DNA of 42,542 bases from Moraxellaceae bacterium. GTDB lineage: Bacteria > Pseudomonadota > Gammaproteobacteria > Pseudomonadales > Moraxellaceae. A program made the position numbers and the translations under genes. Below, in pieces: positions 8,186 through 16,978 of the stretch; position 1 is the first letter of the stretch; the number at the start of each line of letters is the position of its first letter. Below the pieces are notes generated by a model. That model was not told the origin of the DNA, did no database searches, and saw only the letters and a program-made list of their open reading frames with translations. Location of the stretch: positions 1-42,542 of the forward strand of contig JAJFBF010000019.1 of NCBI GenBank assembly GCA_020697295.1, given 5' to 3'.

Positions 8186-9373
8186 ATGTTGGCCCTGGCA
8201 AGCACGGCGGGTGGGCTTGGCCTGCCCCTGCGTATCGAACTACCTGACCTGCAGTCCCTGGACCTGGGGCCGCATCCCCGCGTGACCCTGCGCGTACTTG
8301 ATCCATCCCTGCTGGCCGGACCGGCGCGGCCCAGCCTCGACGAGCTGGCCGAGGCGTATGTGGAAAAGCGGCTCGAGATCGATGGCCCCATCCTCGAGGT
8401 CATCGAGATGGCGGCGGGCCTCAGCCGGGCCCTGGCCGGCGCGGCGACCAGGGCGCCGAACAGGGTCCGGAATTCCCATGCGCGCGAACTCGACGCCTCC
8501 GCCATTGCCTATCATTACGATGTTTCCAATGACTTTTATCGGCTCTGGCTGGACCCGGAGATGGTCTATTCCTGTGCGTACTTCGCGACCGGGCGTGAAA
8601 GCCTGGCGGAGGCGCAATTGGCCAAGCTGCGCCACGTCTGCCGCAAATTACGACTGGGGCAAGGCGACTACCTGCTGGACGTGGGCTGCGGATGGGGCGC
8701 GCTGGCGCGACTGGCGGCGCGCGAGTTCGGCGCCCGCGTGCTCGGCATCACCCTGAGCCAGGAGCAGTTGTCGCTGGCCCGGAACCGGGTGCGGGCGGAA
8801 AAATTGCAGGACCGGGTCCAGCTCGAGCTGATGGATTACCGCGACTTGCCTCAGGACGGCCGCTTTGACCGCATTGCCAGCATCGGGATGTTCGAGCATG
8901 TGGGGCATGCCAACCTGCCGGAGTATTTCCGCCTGCTGCATGACGCGCTGCGGCCGGGCGGCCTGCTCATGAACCATGGCATCACGGCCCGTCATACGCA
9001 GCCGCAGCATCAGCAGCAAAGCGAGGGCGCGAGTTTTATCCACCGCTATGTATTTCCGCACGGGGAGGTTCCGCACCTGGCCCTGGCCATTGCCGGCCTG
9101 AGCGATGCCGGCCTTGAGGTGGCGGACGTGGAAAACCTGCGTCCGCACTATGCGCGCACCCTGGAGTGCTGGAGCACGGCACTGGAACGGCATCTGCACC
9201 AGGCCCGGCACCTGGTGCCCGAGAAGACGCTGCGGATCTGGCGGCTTTACCTGGCCGGCTGCGCCTGGGCCTTCCGCCAGGGGCGGGTGCAGGTCCATCA
9301 GGTGCTGGCCACGCGGGGACGGGAGGATGGCAGCCACGAGCTGCCCTGGTCGCGGGCGGATATTTACCGCTGA
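8186..9373 (+). CDS. Cyclopropane-fatty-acyl-phospholipid synthase family methyltransferase
   Basis: The enzyme transfers a methylene group from S-adenosylmethionine to cis double bonds of membrane phospholipid acyl chains. The 395-residue product has the CFA N-terminal domain, then AYHYDVSNDFYRLWLDPEMVYSCAYF, the SAM-binding glycine loop LDVGCGWGALARLAA, GITLSQEQLSLA, the acidic motif DRIASIGMFEHVG and FIHRYVFPHGEVPHL. These are the family signatures in order. ATG 8186 is preceded by GGGAGG at 8175-8180 with optimal spacing, so the in-frame GTG at 8180, which overlaps that site, is rejected. The gene stands alone; the next gene is convergent. Some relatives methylate other lipids, so the exact product is an inference. 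Confidence 0.93.
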   Translation: MLALASTAGGLGLPLRIELPDLQSLDLGPHPRVTLRVLDPSLLAGPARPSLDELAEAYVEKRLEIDGPILEVIEMAAGLSRALAGAATRAPNRVRNSHARELDASAIAYHYDVSNDFYRLWLDPEMVYSCAYFATGRESLAEAQLAKLRHVCRKLRLGQGDYLLDVGCGWGALARLAAREFGARVLGITLSQEQLSLARNRVRAEKLQDRVQLELMDYRDLPQDGRFDRIASIGMFEHVGHANLPEYFRLLHDALRPGGLLMNHGITARHTQPQHQQQSEGASFIHRYVFPHGEVPHLALAIAGLSDAGLEVADVENLRPHYARTLECWSTALERHLHQARHLVPEKTLRIWRLYLAGCAWAFRQGRVQVHQVLATRGREDGSHELPWSRADIYR

Positions 9374-9411
9374 GGCAGGGCCGTGCGGATGCCGGTCGGC
9401 AGGGCTGTGCC

Positions 9412-10167
9412 CTAGCGGGCCACCATGCCGCCGTCGACCGCCAGGGCCTGGCCGGTGACAAAGCCGGCCAGCGGCGAGCATAGCCAGACCACGGTGTTGG
9501 CGACCTCCGCCACGGTGCCCATCCGGTTCATGGGATGAAGGGCGGCAAACTGCTTTTCCGTGGCTGGATCCTCATGGGTGATGCGGTCGATCATCTCGGT
9601 CTTGATGGCGCCCGGGCAGACGGCATTGAGGCGGATGCCGCGCTCGGCGTATTCCAGCGCCGCCGCACGCGTCAGCTGGATCACGCCACCTTTGGAGGCG
9701 CAGTAGGCGGGCAGGCCGGCAAAGCCGACGAGGCCGGCCACGGAGGCCATGTTGACGATGGCGCCGCTGCCCTGGTCGCGCATCATGCGCAGTTGCTCGC
9801 GCAGGCAGAGGAAGAGTCCGCGCAGGTTGACGCTGATGACGCGATCGAAGTTTTCCAGCGTGCAATCCGCGGTGGGGGCAAGCTCGCCCTCGATGCCGGC
9901 ATTGTTGCAGGCCGCGTCCAGACGTCCGAAAGTGGTGGCGATTTCCTGGTGCAGGCGCTCGACCTGGGCAGGATCGGCGACGTCGGCAGGCACGAAAAGG
10001 GCGCGTCGCCCGAGTGCCCGCACCTGGGCGGCGGCCTGCTCGCCACGGCCGCTGTCGCGGTCCGCCAGGACCACATGGCAGCCGGCGCGGGCGAAGGCCA
10101 GTGCGGTTTCAAGGCCGATGCCCGTTGCCGCGCCGGTCACCAGCGCCACGGAATCCTGTGCGAACAT
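9412..10167 (-). CDS. Short-chain dehydrogenase/reductase (SDR)
   Basis: A classical 251-residue SDR, NAD(P)-dependent. The cofactor motif is TGAATGIG, followed by the acidic ADRDSGRG at the end of beta-2, which suggests NAD preference. CNNAGIEG, the catalytic Ser in MASVAG and the YCASK motif complete the active site. The C-terminal segment VAEVANTVVWLCSPLAGFVTGQALAVDGGMVAR is typical of glucose/3-oxoacyl reductase-like members. Substrate cannot be deduced. ATG at 10165-10167 is chosen since GGAGG lies seven bases upstream; a TTG two codons earlier is less likely. It is divergent from the two-component pair and convergent with the cyclopropane synthase. Confidence 0.92.
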   Translation of the reverse strand: MFAQDSVALVTGAATGIGLETALAFARAGCHVVLADRDSGRGEQAAAQVRALGRRALFVPADVADPAQVERLHQEIATTFGRLDAACNNAGIEGELAPTADCTLENFDRVISVNLRGLFLCLREQLRMMRDQGSGAIVNMASVAGLVGFAGLPAYCASKGGVIQLTRAAALEYAERGIRLNAVCPGAIKTEMIDRITHEDPATEKQFAALHPMNRMGTVAEVANTVVWLCSPLAGFVTGQALAVDGGMVAR

Positions 10168-10421
10168 CCTCAATCCTCCCGGGTAATGTGCCGCCCCAGA
10201 TTGCCTGAGCGACGGGCGCCCGCGTTGACCTGCCTCAAGCGCCGGCTCATCCGCGAACGGCCTGCGGCAAGACCGGATGCCGTCCCCGCCTTCCCGGTGG
10301 CGCCGCCACCTGCTGCGGCATGACAGGAACTGCCTTACTGTAGTAGAAGACCAGGGGCCCTGGCGGGGTGCGCATCAACCGTACGCCGCTACCCGCCATT
10401 TCCGTACTTGCGACTGCGACA

Positions 10422-11216
10422 ATGAACCTTCCCGATACGATGCCCCCCGCAACCCTGCTGGTCATTGACGACTCGCCCGACGAGCTGTCGCTGCTCACCG
10501 AATACCTCCGTGATGCCCGCCTGCGCCTGATCGTCGCCTTCGATGGCCGCGAAGGCTTTGAAAAGGCGGCGGCCCTGCAGCCGGACCTCATCCTGCTGGA
10601 TGTGCGCATGCCGCGGACCGACGGCTTTGCGGCGTGCCGGCTGCTGAAGGCCGATCCGCGCACGGCCGGCATTCCGGTGATTTTCCTGTCCGGCGCCAAT
10701 GAACTCGAGGTGCGCCTGCAGGGGCTGCGCCTGGGCGCCGTCGACTACATCAGCAAGCCCTTTTCGCCGGAGGAGGTCATTGCCCGCGTCGGCATCCACC
10801 TCGACCTGCACCGCCGACTGCGCGAGCTGGCGCCTGCGGCCGGCAACACGGCCGCCGTGGCGTCGACGCCGGCGGCGCTGAACAGCACAGTGCGTGCAGC
10901 GATGGACATCCTGCAGCACGATCCCGCCAACCCGCCATCGCTGCAGGCGCTGGCGCACCAGGTCGGCACCAACGAGAAGCGCCTCACCGAGCTTTTTCGC
11001 GCCGCCACCGGCCTGCCGGTCTTTACCTGGCTGCGCGAGGAGCGCGTGATGCTGGCCTGCCGCCTGCTGGCGGACAGCGAACTCGACATCCAGCAGATTG
11101 CCGATGAAGTGGGCTATGGCAGCGCCAGCAATTTCACCACCATGTTCCGCGAGCGCATGGGTATGACGCCCCGGGATTATCGCCAGGCCCGTCGCCAGCA
11201 GGCGCCCGCGCCGTGA
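10422..11216 (+). CDS. Response regulator with AraC-type DNA-binding domain
   Basis: The 264-residue product has a receiver domain (residues ~12-125) with acidic pocket DD at 16-17, phospho-acceptor Asp60 in LILLDVRMPRTDG, the conserved Ser/Thr position in FLSGA and Lys111 in YISKPF. A linker (~126-160) leads to an AraC/XylS helix-turn-helix (NEKRLTELFRAATG; QQIADEVGYGSASNFTTMFRERMGMTPRDYR). Receiver plus AraC output is less common than OmpR or NarL types. ATG 10422 places the receiver at the N-terminus; an in-frame start at 10368 would add 18 unrelated residues. Its stop overlaps the start of the histidine kinase by four bases (GTGA), so the two are translationally coupled and presumably cognate. 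Confidence 0.9.
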   Translation: MNLPDTMPPATLLVIDDSPDELSLLTEYLRDARLRLIVAFDGREGFEKAAALQPDLILLDVRMPRTDGFAACRLLKADPRTAGIPVIFLSGANELEVRLQGLRLGAVDYISKPFSPEEVIARVGIHLDLHRRLRELAPAAGNTAAVASTPAALNSTVRAAMDILQHDPANPPSLQALAHQVGTNEKRLTELFRAATGLPVFTWLREERVMLACRLLADSELDIQQIADEVGYGSASNFTTMFRERMGMTPRDYRQARRQQAPAP

Positions 11217-13867
11217 CGGCCCGCGCCCGCCTGTGGCTGCTCGTGTTGCTGCTGGCAGGCATCACCCTGGGCCTGCAGCAGCTGGCGCGTCAGGGGCACT
11301 TCCAGTCCGGCCGGCTGGACGGCGTGGACCTGGCCCGGCACCTGGAAGTCTTCCGGGATGGGAGTGCCAGCCGGGACTTTGCGAGCATCGAGCAGGAATT
11401 CCGCACCGGCCACTTTGTCAGGCCCGCGCCTGCGGACCTGGCGTTCGGCTACACCCGCGACGCCATCTGGTCCACGGTCGCCCTCCGCAACGCCAGCACT
11501 GCGCCGGTGCTTCGTTATCTGGAAGTGGGGCCGCCTCGCCTGGCGGATGTGCGTCTTTATTTCCGCACGGAGGAGGGGGCAATCCGCGAACTGCGGGCGG
11601 GCCTCCAGGTGGCGGTGCGCGACCGCCTGCTGCCCCTGCGGCAGTCCGTATTCCCGCTCGAGATTGCACCAGGCCAGACATTGCGCGTTTATGCGCGCAT
11701 CCAGAGCGGCAACGCCTTGCTCGTCGACATGCATCTCTGGGAGCCGCTGCGCTTCCTCGATGCCAACCGCCACATCGATCTGCTCAACGGCCTGCAGTTC
11801 GGCGCCTTGCTGCTGTTTGCGCTGTACGGCTTCGTCACCAGCGTTGCCATGCGCGAAAAGTCATTCCTGTATTTTGGTCTCACATTGTTCAGCTATGCCC
11901 TGTTCGATATCGCCGTCCTGCAATACGGTTATCAGTACCTGTGGCCGGACGCGCCGGACTTCAATCTGCGAACGCCCGGCATCGTGCTCAGCATTACCCT
12001 TTTCAGCCTGGGCCAGCTGGTGGCCGAGCAGCTGGAGGCGCGCAGGCGATATCCGCACTGGAATATTGCGTTGCGCGGCATCAGCCTGCTGTCCTTGCTG
12101 TGTATCCCGGGCATGCTCTGGGGGACATACGCAACCTGGGTCCAGTTCGTCAATTTCTTTACATTGCTGCAGATCGTGCTGACGCTCAGCGCCACGCTGC
12201 AGGCTTGGCTCCGCGGCTTCCAGGGCGCCAGCCTGCTGCTGGCTGCCTTCCTGCTGCTCTGGTTCACCTCCTTCCTGCGCATCGGCCAGGTGCTCGGCTT
12301 CCTGCCCTACAGCACGATGTCCGAGTATTCGCTGGGCTGGTCCATGGTGCTGGGCGGGCTGCTCATGGCGATCACGCAGTCAGACCGCGTGCGCCGTCTC
12401 AATGCCGAGCGCGAGGAGGCCCGGCAGGCGCTGGATAGTGCCCAGGTGGTGGCGCGAGAACAGGCAGAGACGGAGGTGGCCGATCGCACCCGCGAGCTCG
12501 TCATCGCCCGTGATGCCGCCGAAGCCTCCAACCGCGCCAAGTCCGCCTTCCTGACGCAGCTCAGCCACGAACTGCGCACGCCCTTGCACAGCATCCTGGG
12601 CTACAGCGGCCTTATGCGGGCCGAAGCTGAGGAACCGGAATCACAACGGCGCCTCGACGCCATCCAGCGCAGTGGCCGCCACCTGCTCATCCTCATCGAT
12701 GACCTGCTCGACTACGCACGGGGCGAGGCGGGCCGGCTGCAGCTGGAATTGCAGCCCTTGCGACTGCGCCATTTCCTGTCCTCGGTGGCCGAAGAGACCC
12801 GCGAACTCGCGCAGGCGCAGGGTATCCGCCTGGAGACGCGCTTCGCGGCCGATCTGCCGGACACGGTGCGGCTGGATGGCACACGCCTGCGCCAGGTGCT
12901 GATCAATCTGCTTGCGAATGCCTGCCGCCACAGCCGGGCCAGCGTCATCCTGCTGGAAGCGTCGACAGCCGAGAGTCATCACTCGGGCAGCCGGCGCCTG
13001 ATACTGGAGGTGAGCGACAACGGGATCGGCATTTCCGAGGCGGATCGCGAACGCATCTTCCAGCCCTTCGAGCAGGCAGGGGAGGGCGCGGGCAGCCAGG
13101 GCATGGGCCTGGGCCTCGCCATCTCCCGGCAACTGGTGGGCCTGATGGGCGGCACCATTGAATTGCGGCCGCTGGTCCCGGGCAGTCGTTTCCGGCTCTG
13201 CCTGGAAGCGGAAATCCTGGACATGCCGGACTTTGACCAGACCTTGCCGCCACAGCCGCCCCGGCGTCATGCCGGGCCGGCGCGACACCTGCTGGTGGTG
13301 GACGACAAGCGTGAAAACCTCGATCTGCTGGCTGACATGCTGCAGCGCCTGGGCTTTGTCGTCGTCACCGCCACCAGCGGCGAGGAGGCGCTGGCCAACC
13401 TTGGCCGGGATCGCTTTGACCTGGTGTTGACCGATCTGCGGATGCCGGGGATGGATGGCTGGGAGCTCCTGCAGGAGGCCCGCCATCAAGGCCACCAGCA
13501 GCCCTTCATCCTGCTGTCGGCAGTGACGCCGGAGCTGCCCCCCGCGGCGCCGGGGCAGTCGGCCTTTGCCGCCTTGCTGGTGAAGCCGGTCAATGCCGAT
13601 CACCTGGCCGGCGTCCTGGCGCGCACCCTTGGCCTGGCCTGGCTGCAGGGGCCTCCGGCGGCGCCTCCTGTGGCGCCCCTGCAACGACCCTCTCCCGCAG
13701 CACTGCAATCGTTGCGGGAGGCGGCGGCGGAGGGGCGGATTTCCGATATCGAGGACTGGGTGGAGCAGGTCCTTAAGCGCGAGCCCGAGGCGGCAGCCTT
13801 TGCCCGGAAGGTGAGGGAAGCCCTGCGGCGCCTGGATTTGGACGGCATCAGCGCCATGACTGGTTAG
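11213..13867 (+). CDS. 7TM hybrid sensor histidine kinase with C-terminal receiver
   Basis: An 884-residue inner-membrane sensor. After an N-terminal membrane helix comes a periplasmic 7TMR-DISMED2-like domain (~35-185), then about seven membrane helices (~190-390) of the 7TMR-DISM type. A coiled stretch (RLNAEREEARQALDSAQ) leads to the HisKA domain with phospho-acceptor His452 in LSHELRTPLH. The HATPase domain shows the N box LINLLANACRHS, DNGIGIS and GMGLGLAISRQLV. The receiver (~695-815) has Asp741 in DLVLTDLRMPGMDG and the Lys of LVKPVN. DISM domains often sense carbohydrates or other small ligands; the signal here is unknown. GTG start overlaps the upstream stop. The surface-protein cluster begins 296 bp downstream, so a regulatory link is possible but not shown. 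Confidence 0.93.
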   Translation: MTARARLWLLVLLLAGITLGLQQLARQGHFQSGRLDGVDLARHLEVFRDGSASRDFASIEQEFRTGHFVRPAPADLAFGYTRDAIWSTVALRNASTAPVLRYLEVGPPRLADVRLYFRTEEGAIRELRAGLQVAVRDRLLPLRQSVFPLEIAPGQTLRVYARIQSGNALLVDMHLWEPLRFLDANRHIDLLNGLQFGALLLFALYGFVTSVAMREKSFLYFGLTLFSYALFDIAVLQYGYQYLWPDAPDFNLRTPGIVLSITLFSLGQLVAEQLEARRRYPHWNIALRGISLLSLLCIPGMLWGTYATWVQFVNFFTLLQIVLTLSATLQAWLRGFQGASLLLAAFLLLWFTSFLRIGQVLGFLPYSTMSEYSLGWSMVLGGLLMAITQSDRVRRLNAEREEARQALDSAQVVAREQAETEVADRTRELVIARDAAEASNRAKSAFLTQLSHELRTPLHSILGYSGLMRAEAEEPESQRRLDAIQRSGRHLLILIDDLLDYARGEAGRLQLELQPLRLRHFLSSVAEETRELAQAQGIRLETRFAADLPDTVRLDGTRLRQVLINLLANACRHSRASVILLEASTAESHHSGSRRLILEVSDNGIGISEADRERIFQPFEQAGEGAGSQGMGLGLAISRQLVGLMGGTIELRPLVPGSRFRLCLEAEILDMPDFDQTLPPQPPRRHAGPARHLLVVDDKRENLDLLADMLQRLGFVVVTATSGEEALANLGRDRFDLVLTDLRMPGMDGWELLQEARHQGHQQPFILLSAVTPELPPAAPGQSAFAALLVKPVNADHLAGVLARTLGLAWLQGPPAAPPVAPLQRPSPAALQSLREAAAEGRISDIEDWVEQVLKREPEAAAFARKVREALRRLDLDGISAMTG

Positions 13868-14163
13868 TCTCGGTTGCCATCCGTCCGGACTAGTGGCCTC
13901 TATATCGGATGCGTCGCCCCCGAACAGGGGGGCAATAATCCGTCGTTCATAACTATTTCTCCTTGAGTCATAAGGAATATCTCTGGCTTCAGCCCAACAA
14001 TACGCCGCAACTGTTTGTATTAATTAAGATTTCATCCCAGGCGCGCCTGTCTTGTACGGCTGCCGCAGCCCCCCCTCACCCCCCCTGTTTGTAGAGGTGT
14101 ATGCAAAACAGGACTTCAACATAATCAACACATTGTGAACTCCCTCACACTTTCGAGGTCCCC
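13868..14163. promoter_or_regulatory. Leader region of the surface-protein cluster, with two C7 tracts
   Basis: This 296-bp space is AT-richer than its surroundings and has no gene. A C5/G5 hairpin at 13916-13933 after the kinase gene is not followed by T residues. An AT-rich stretch (about 14017-14035, TTTGTATTAATTAAGAT) could hold a -10 element. Two runs of seven C, 14069-14075 and 14079-14085, separated by TCA, lie 79-95 bp before the ATG at 14164. GAGG near 14154-14157 is a plausible ribosome site. Confidence 0.5.
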
Positions 14164-15153
14164 ATGAAGCTCCGCCTGAGCCCCCTTGCCGTGCTCTTGA
14201 CTGCAGCGCTTGCTGCGCCGCTTGCCGTGGCCGCGCCTTTGCACACTCCAGCCGGCACCACCATCACCAATACGGCCACCGCCACCTTCAAGGATCCGGG
14301 TGGCAACTCCAAGACGGTGGACTCCAATCCTGAAGACATCGTGGTCGCCGAGATCCTGGATGTGACGGTCGTCAACGACGGAGGTGCGCTGACCGTGTTT
14401 ACGCCCGCCAGCAATCAGGTGCTGGCCTTCACTGTCACCAACACCGGCAACGGCACGGAAACCTACATGCTGACGGTGTCTGACGCGGTCGGGGGCGATG
14501 ACTTCGATCCGTCGATCGTGAAGGTCTACCTGGATGACGGCGACGGCCTCTTTGATGACGCCACCGACATCGAGTTCGTGCCGGGCACGAATGATCCCGT
14601 GCTCGACGCGGAAGGCAGCATCAAGGTGTTCGTGGTCAGCGATATCGAGGCGGACCTGACGGACGGCGACACCGGTGACATCAGCGTGACCGCCGAGGCG
14701 CTCACCAGGCAGACGGCGCCGGGCAGCGAGACCGCCGGCACAGTCCTCGCGGGCGCAGGCGATGGCGGCAGCGACGCGGTCGTCGGCAGCACCCTTGCCC
14801 TCGCCACTGCCACCAACAGCTATGAGGTGTCGCAGGCCGAGGCCACCTTCACCAAGAGCAGCAGCATCGATGACGGCCTGGGCGGAACCAGCGCGGTGCC
14901 GGGCGCCATCATTACCTACACGCTGTTCCTTGAGCTCAACGGATCTGGCCTGGTGACCGACGCGATGATTGTCGACGTTATTCCGCCCGAGACGGATTAC
15001 GTGGCGGGCTCGCTCAAACTCGATGGCGTGACGCTCACCGATGTCGCCGATGTCGACAAGGGCGTCTTCACCGGCACCCAGATCGAGGTGGATCTTGGCG
15101 ATGTGACCGCGCCGGCCGACTACACCGTCACCTTTGAAGTTGAAATCAAGTGA
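14164..15153 (+). CDS. Secreted DUF11 protein, putative surface-fibre subunit A
   Basis: A 329-residue exported protein. The signal peptide (residues 1-24) ends LAVAA. The mature N-terminus AGTTITNTATATF followed by VDSNPEDIVV is shared with the 363-residue protein and with the giant outer-membrane protein downstream. Two beta-sandwich domains follow: the first (~50-205) includes an acidic loop D124-D-G-D-G-L-F-D-D132 that resembles a calcium-binding loop; the second (~220-329) is a DUF11 domain beginning TKSSSIDDG and AVPGAIITYTL. The protein ends at the last predicted strand (FEVEIK). No sortase motif, lipobox or membrane anchor is present. It is first in a five-gene cluster. The structural role is inferred from composition and neighbours. 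Confidence 0.88.
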   Translation: MKLRLSPLAVLLTAALAAPLAVAAPLHTPAGTTITNTATATFKDPGGNSKTVDSNPEDIVVAEILDVTVVNDGGALTVFTPASNQVLAFTVTNTGNGTETYMLTVSDAVGGDDFDPSIVKVYLDDGDGLFDDATDIEFVPGTNDPVLDAEGSIKVFVVSDIEADLTDGDTGDISVTAEALTRQTAPGSETAGTVLAGAGDGGSDAVVGSTLALATATNSYEVSQAEATFTKSSSIDDGLGGTSAVPGAIITYTLFLELNGSGLVTDAMIVDVIPPETDYVAGSLKLDGVTLTDVADVDKGVFTGTQIEVDLGDVTAPADYTVTFEVEIK

Positions 15154-15167
15154 AAGAGGTTTTTCGA

Positions 15168-15656
15168 ATGAAGTTCCATTTTTCCGTTCTCCCGCGCGTC
15201 CTGCTGGGCGCGCTCCTGTCCCTGCCCGTCGTTGCCCAGGCTGAGCTCGTGCTCAAGAGCGAGGCGCTGCAGGAAGTGGCCGTCAAGGGCAAGGACGGCA
15301 AGGTGCAGAAGAAGCGCCAGGCCGTGACCACCGCCACGCCGGGCACTGAAGTCATCTACGTCATCACCTACCGCAATACCGGCACGCAGCCGGCCAACGC
15401 CGTGGTCGTGAACAACCCCATTCCCGCCGGCATGCGCTACCAGGCCGGTTCGGCGGAAGGCGCGGGCGCGCGCAGCGAGGTTTCGGTCGACGGCGGCAAG
15501 CAGTACGGCGCGCTCGAGACGCTGCGTGTGAAGAACGCCGACGGCACGATGCGCCCGGCGCGCGGCGAGGACGTCACGCATGCGCGCTGGACCGTGCTCG
15601 GCGCCGTTCCGGCCGGCAAGGACGGCAGCGTCAGTTATCGCGCGGTGGTGAAGTAA
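15168..15656 (+). CDS. Small secreted single-domain DUF11 protein, putative subunit B
   Basis: A 162-residue protein with a signal peptide ending VVAQA followed by one DUF11-like domain. Domain signatures are TPGTEVIYVITYRNTGTQPA, NNPIPAGMRYQAGSAEG and the closing strand VSYRAVVK. A basic stretch (KGKDGKVQKKRQ) precedes the domain. The start at ATG 15168 is preferred, with AGAGG at 15155-15159; an upstream in-frame GTG at 15150 would lengthen the N-terminus before the signal peptide. Only 14 bp separate it from the previous stop, so the two are surely co-transcribed. With one domain and no repeats it could be a tip, cap or adaptor subunit; that is inference. Confidence 0.85.
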   Translation: MKFHFSVLPRVLLGALLSLPVVAQAELVLKSEALQEVAVKGKDGKVQKKRQAVTTATPGTEVIYVITYRNTGTQPANAVVVNNPIPAGMRYQAGSAEGAGARSEVSVDGGKQYGALETLRVKNADGTMRPARGEDVTHARWTVLGAVPAGKDGSVSYRAVVK

Positions 15657-15863
15657 TCGCCGGCGCGAATCACCAGAGTTCCAAGACCTCGCAGGGATGT
15701 GGGGACACCCAGGGCCGCAGATGCGGCCTCAAGTGCTTGCGGGGCAACAAGGGCCTGCAAGGCAACATCCATCCCGGACACCATGCGGACCGCATGGCCG
15801 GGTATCGGGACAACTTCACGCGGTCCGCATCCAGTTCCTGAAAAGTCTAACCGGAGTATAAAA
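15657..15863 (+). promoter_or_regulatory. Structured intercistronic RNA region with competing hairpins
   Basis: A 207-nt gap inside the surface-protein cluster, with no gene. It contains GGCCGCA (15713-15719) pairing with TGCGGCC (15722-15728); CATGCGG (15782-15788) pairing with CCGCATG (15790-15796); and an alternative 11-bp stem, 15783-15793 with 15820-15830, which uses the same bases as the second hairpin. The last two cannot form together. GGAG at 15853-15856 is the likely ribosome site of the next gene. Function is unproven. Confidence 0.55.
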
Positions 15864-16955
15864 ATGAAAATTCGCAACTGCCTGAGACTCGCTCTCGCGG
15901 CGGGCTTGACGATGGGGGCGCTGCCGCAGGCCTTCGCGGCGACCGCAGCGGGCGTGACGATTACCAATACAGCCTCGGTGGCCTACAAGGTTGCCACTAT
16001 CGACCAGACCCCGGTCGACAGTAATGCGGCCGAATTTATCGTCGACCGCATCATCGACATTGATGTGACCGCGGACAATTCGCCGCTGTCGGTTGATCCG
16101 GGCGAAACCGACAGGCTGGCGTTCACGGTCACCAACCAGAGTAACGCCACCATCGACATTGGCCTGGCCGTGACGCAGACCGCGACCAACACCGTGCTGG
16201 ACAGTCCGACGGACCTGGACAGCCTCACCATGGAGAACTTCTCGTTCTTTATTGACCTTAATGGCGACGGCATCCTGGATGTCGGCGAAGCCATCAGTGT
16301 CATTCCCAGCCTCGCCGCGGGCGACAGCATGGTGGTCTATGCGGTTGCCAAGACTCCTGATACCGCCGCCAACGCCCTGCTGGCCGGTGTATCGCTGCTG
16401 GCCACTGCACGTGAAGCCGCAGGTGGCGCGGTCATTACCGAAACGGCCGGTGCCGATACCGTCATGACCATGGACACGGTGTTCGACGATGGCGACGGTC
16501 CTGTCACCGGTGATGCCGACGAGGACGGCAAGATGAGCGCCTACGGCTACTTCGAAGTCGCCTCCGCCGACCTGACCGTGTTCAAGTCGTCCCGCGTCGT
16601 GTCGGATCCGGTCAATAACACCACCAATCCCAAGGCCATCCCCGGCGCCGTCATCGAGTACTGCATCGTGGTGCGGAACGATGGCACATCGGATGCGGAT
16701 GAAGTCGTGGTCAATGACTCCATTCCGGCCGAAACCACCTATGTCGAGGACTCCCTGTTCGGGGGCGTCACCGGCACCGACACCACCTGCGATACCCCGC
16801 TTCTGGCCAACGCGCTGTCCGATGATACGGATGCCGATGACGGCGAGTTTGTCGCGGGCGTGCTTCCCGCCAAGGGCGATGTGACTGTCCGTGGCGGCAG
16901 CGTGGCTGAGCCGGATGGCCGCTACCGCGTGGTCTTCCGGGTCACGGTGGACTAA
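15864..16955 (+). CDS. Secreted DUF11 protein, putative surface-fibre subunit C
   Basis: A 363-residue paralogue of the 329-residue protein. The signal peptide (~1-27) ends AFAATA, then AGVTITNTASVAY and VDSNAAEFIV repeat the shared mature N-terminus. Domain one (~45-225) carries a textbook D-x-N-x-D-G-x-x-D-x-x-E loop at residues 131-142 (DLNGDGILDVGE), of the type that binds calcium in dockerins and EF hands. A second acidic loop is DDGDGPVTGDADEDGK. The C-terminal DUF11 domain begins KSSRVVSDPVNNTTNPKAIPG, a signature repeated in the 939-residue protein, and ends at FRVTVD. ATG 15864 follows GGAG closely. The gap before the next gene contains a strong hairpin. Confidence 0.88.
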   Translation: MKIRNCLRLALAAGLTMGALPQAFAATAAGVTITNTASVAYKVATIDQTPVDSNAAEFIVDRIIDIDVTADNSPLSVDPGETDRLAFTVTNQSNATIDIGLAVTQTATNTVLDSPTDLDSLTMENFSFFIDLNGDGILDVGEAISVIPSLAAGDSMVVYAVAKTPDTAANALLAGVSLLATAREAAGGAVITETAGADTVMTMDTVFDDGDGPVTGDADEDGKMSAYGYFEVASADLTVFKSSRVVSDPVNNTTNPKAIPGAVIEYCIVVRNDGTSDADEVVVNDSIPAETTYVEDSLFGGVTGTDTTCDTPLLANALSDDTDADDGEFVAGVLPAKGDVTVRGGSVAEPDGRYRVVFRVTVD

Positions 16956-16978
16956 GCGGCACCTTCAGGAACTGGATC

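Noticed and set aside
13916..13933. C5/G5 hairpin after the histidine kinase gene as an intrinsic terminator
   Set aside because: No T run follows and the stem is only five to six pairs.
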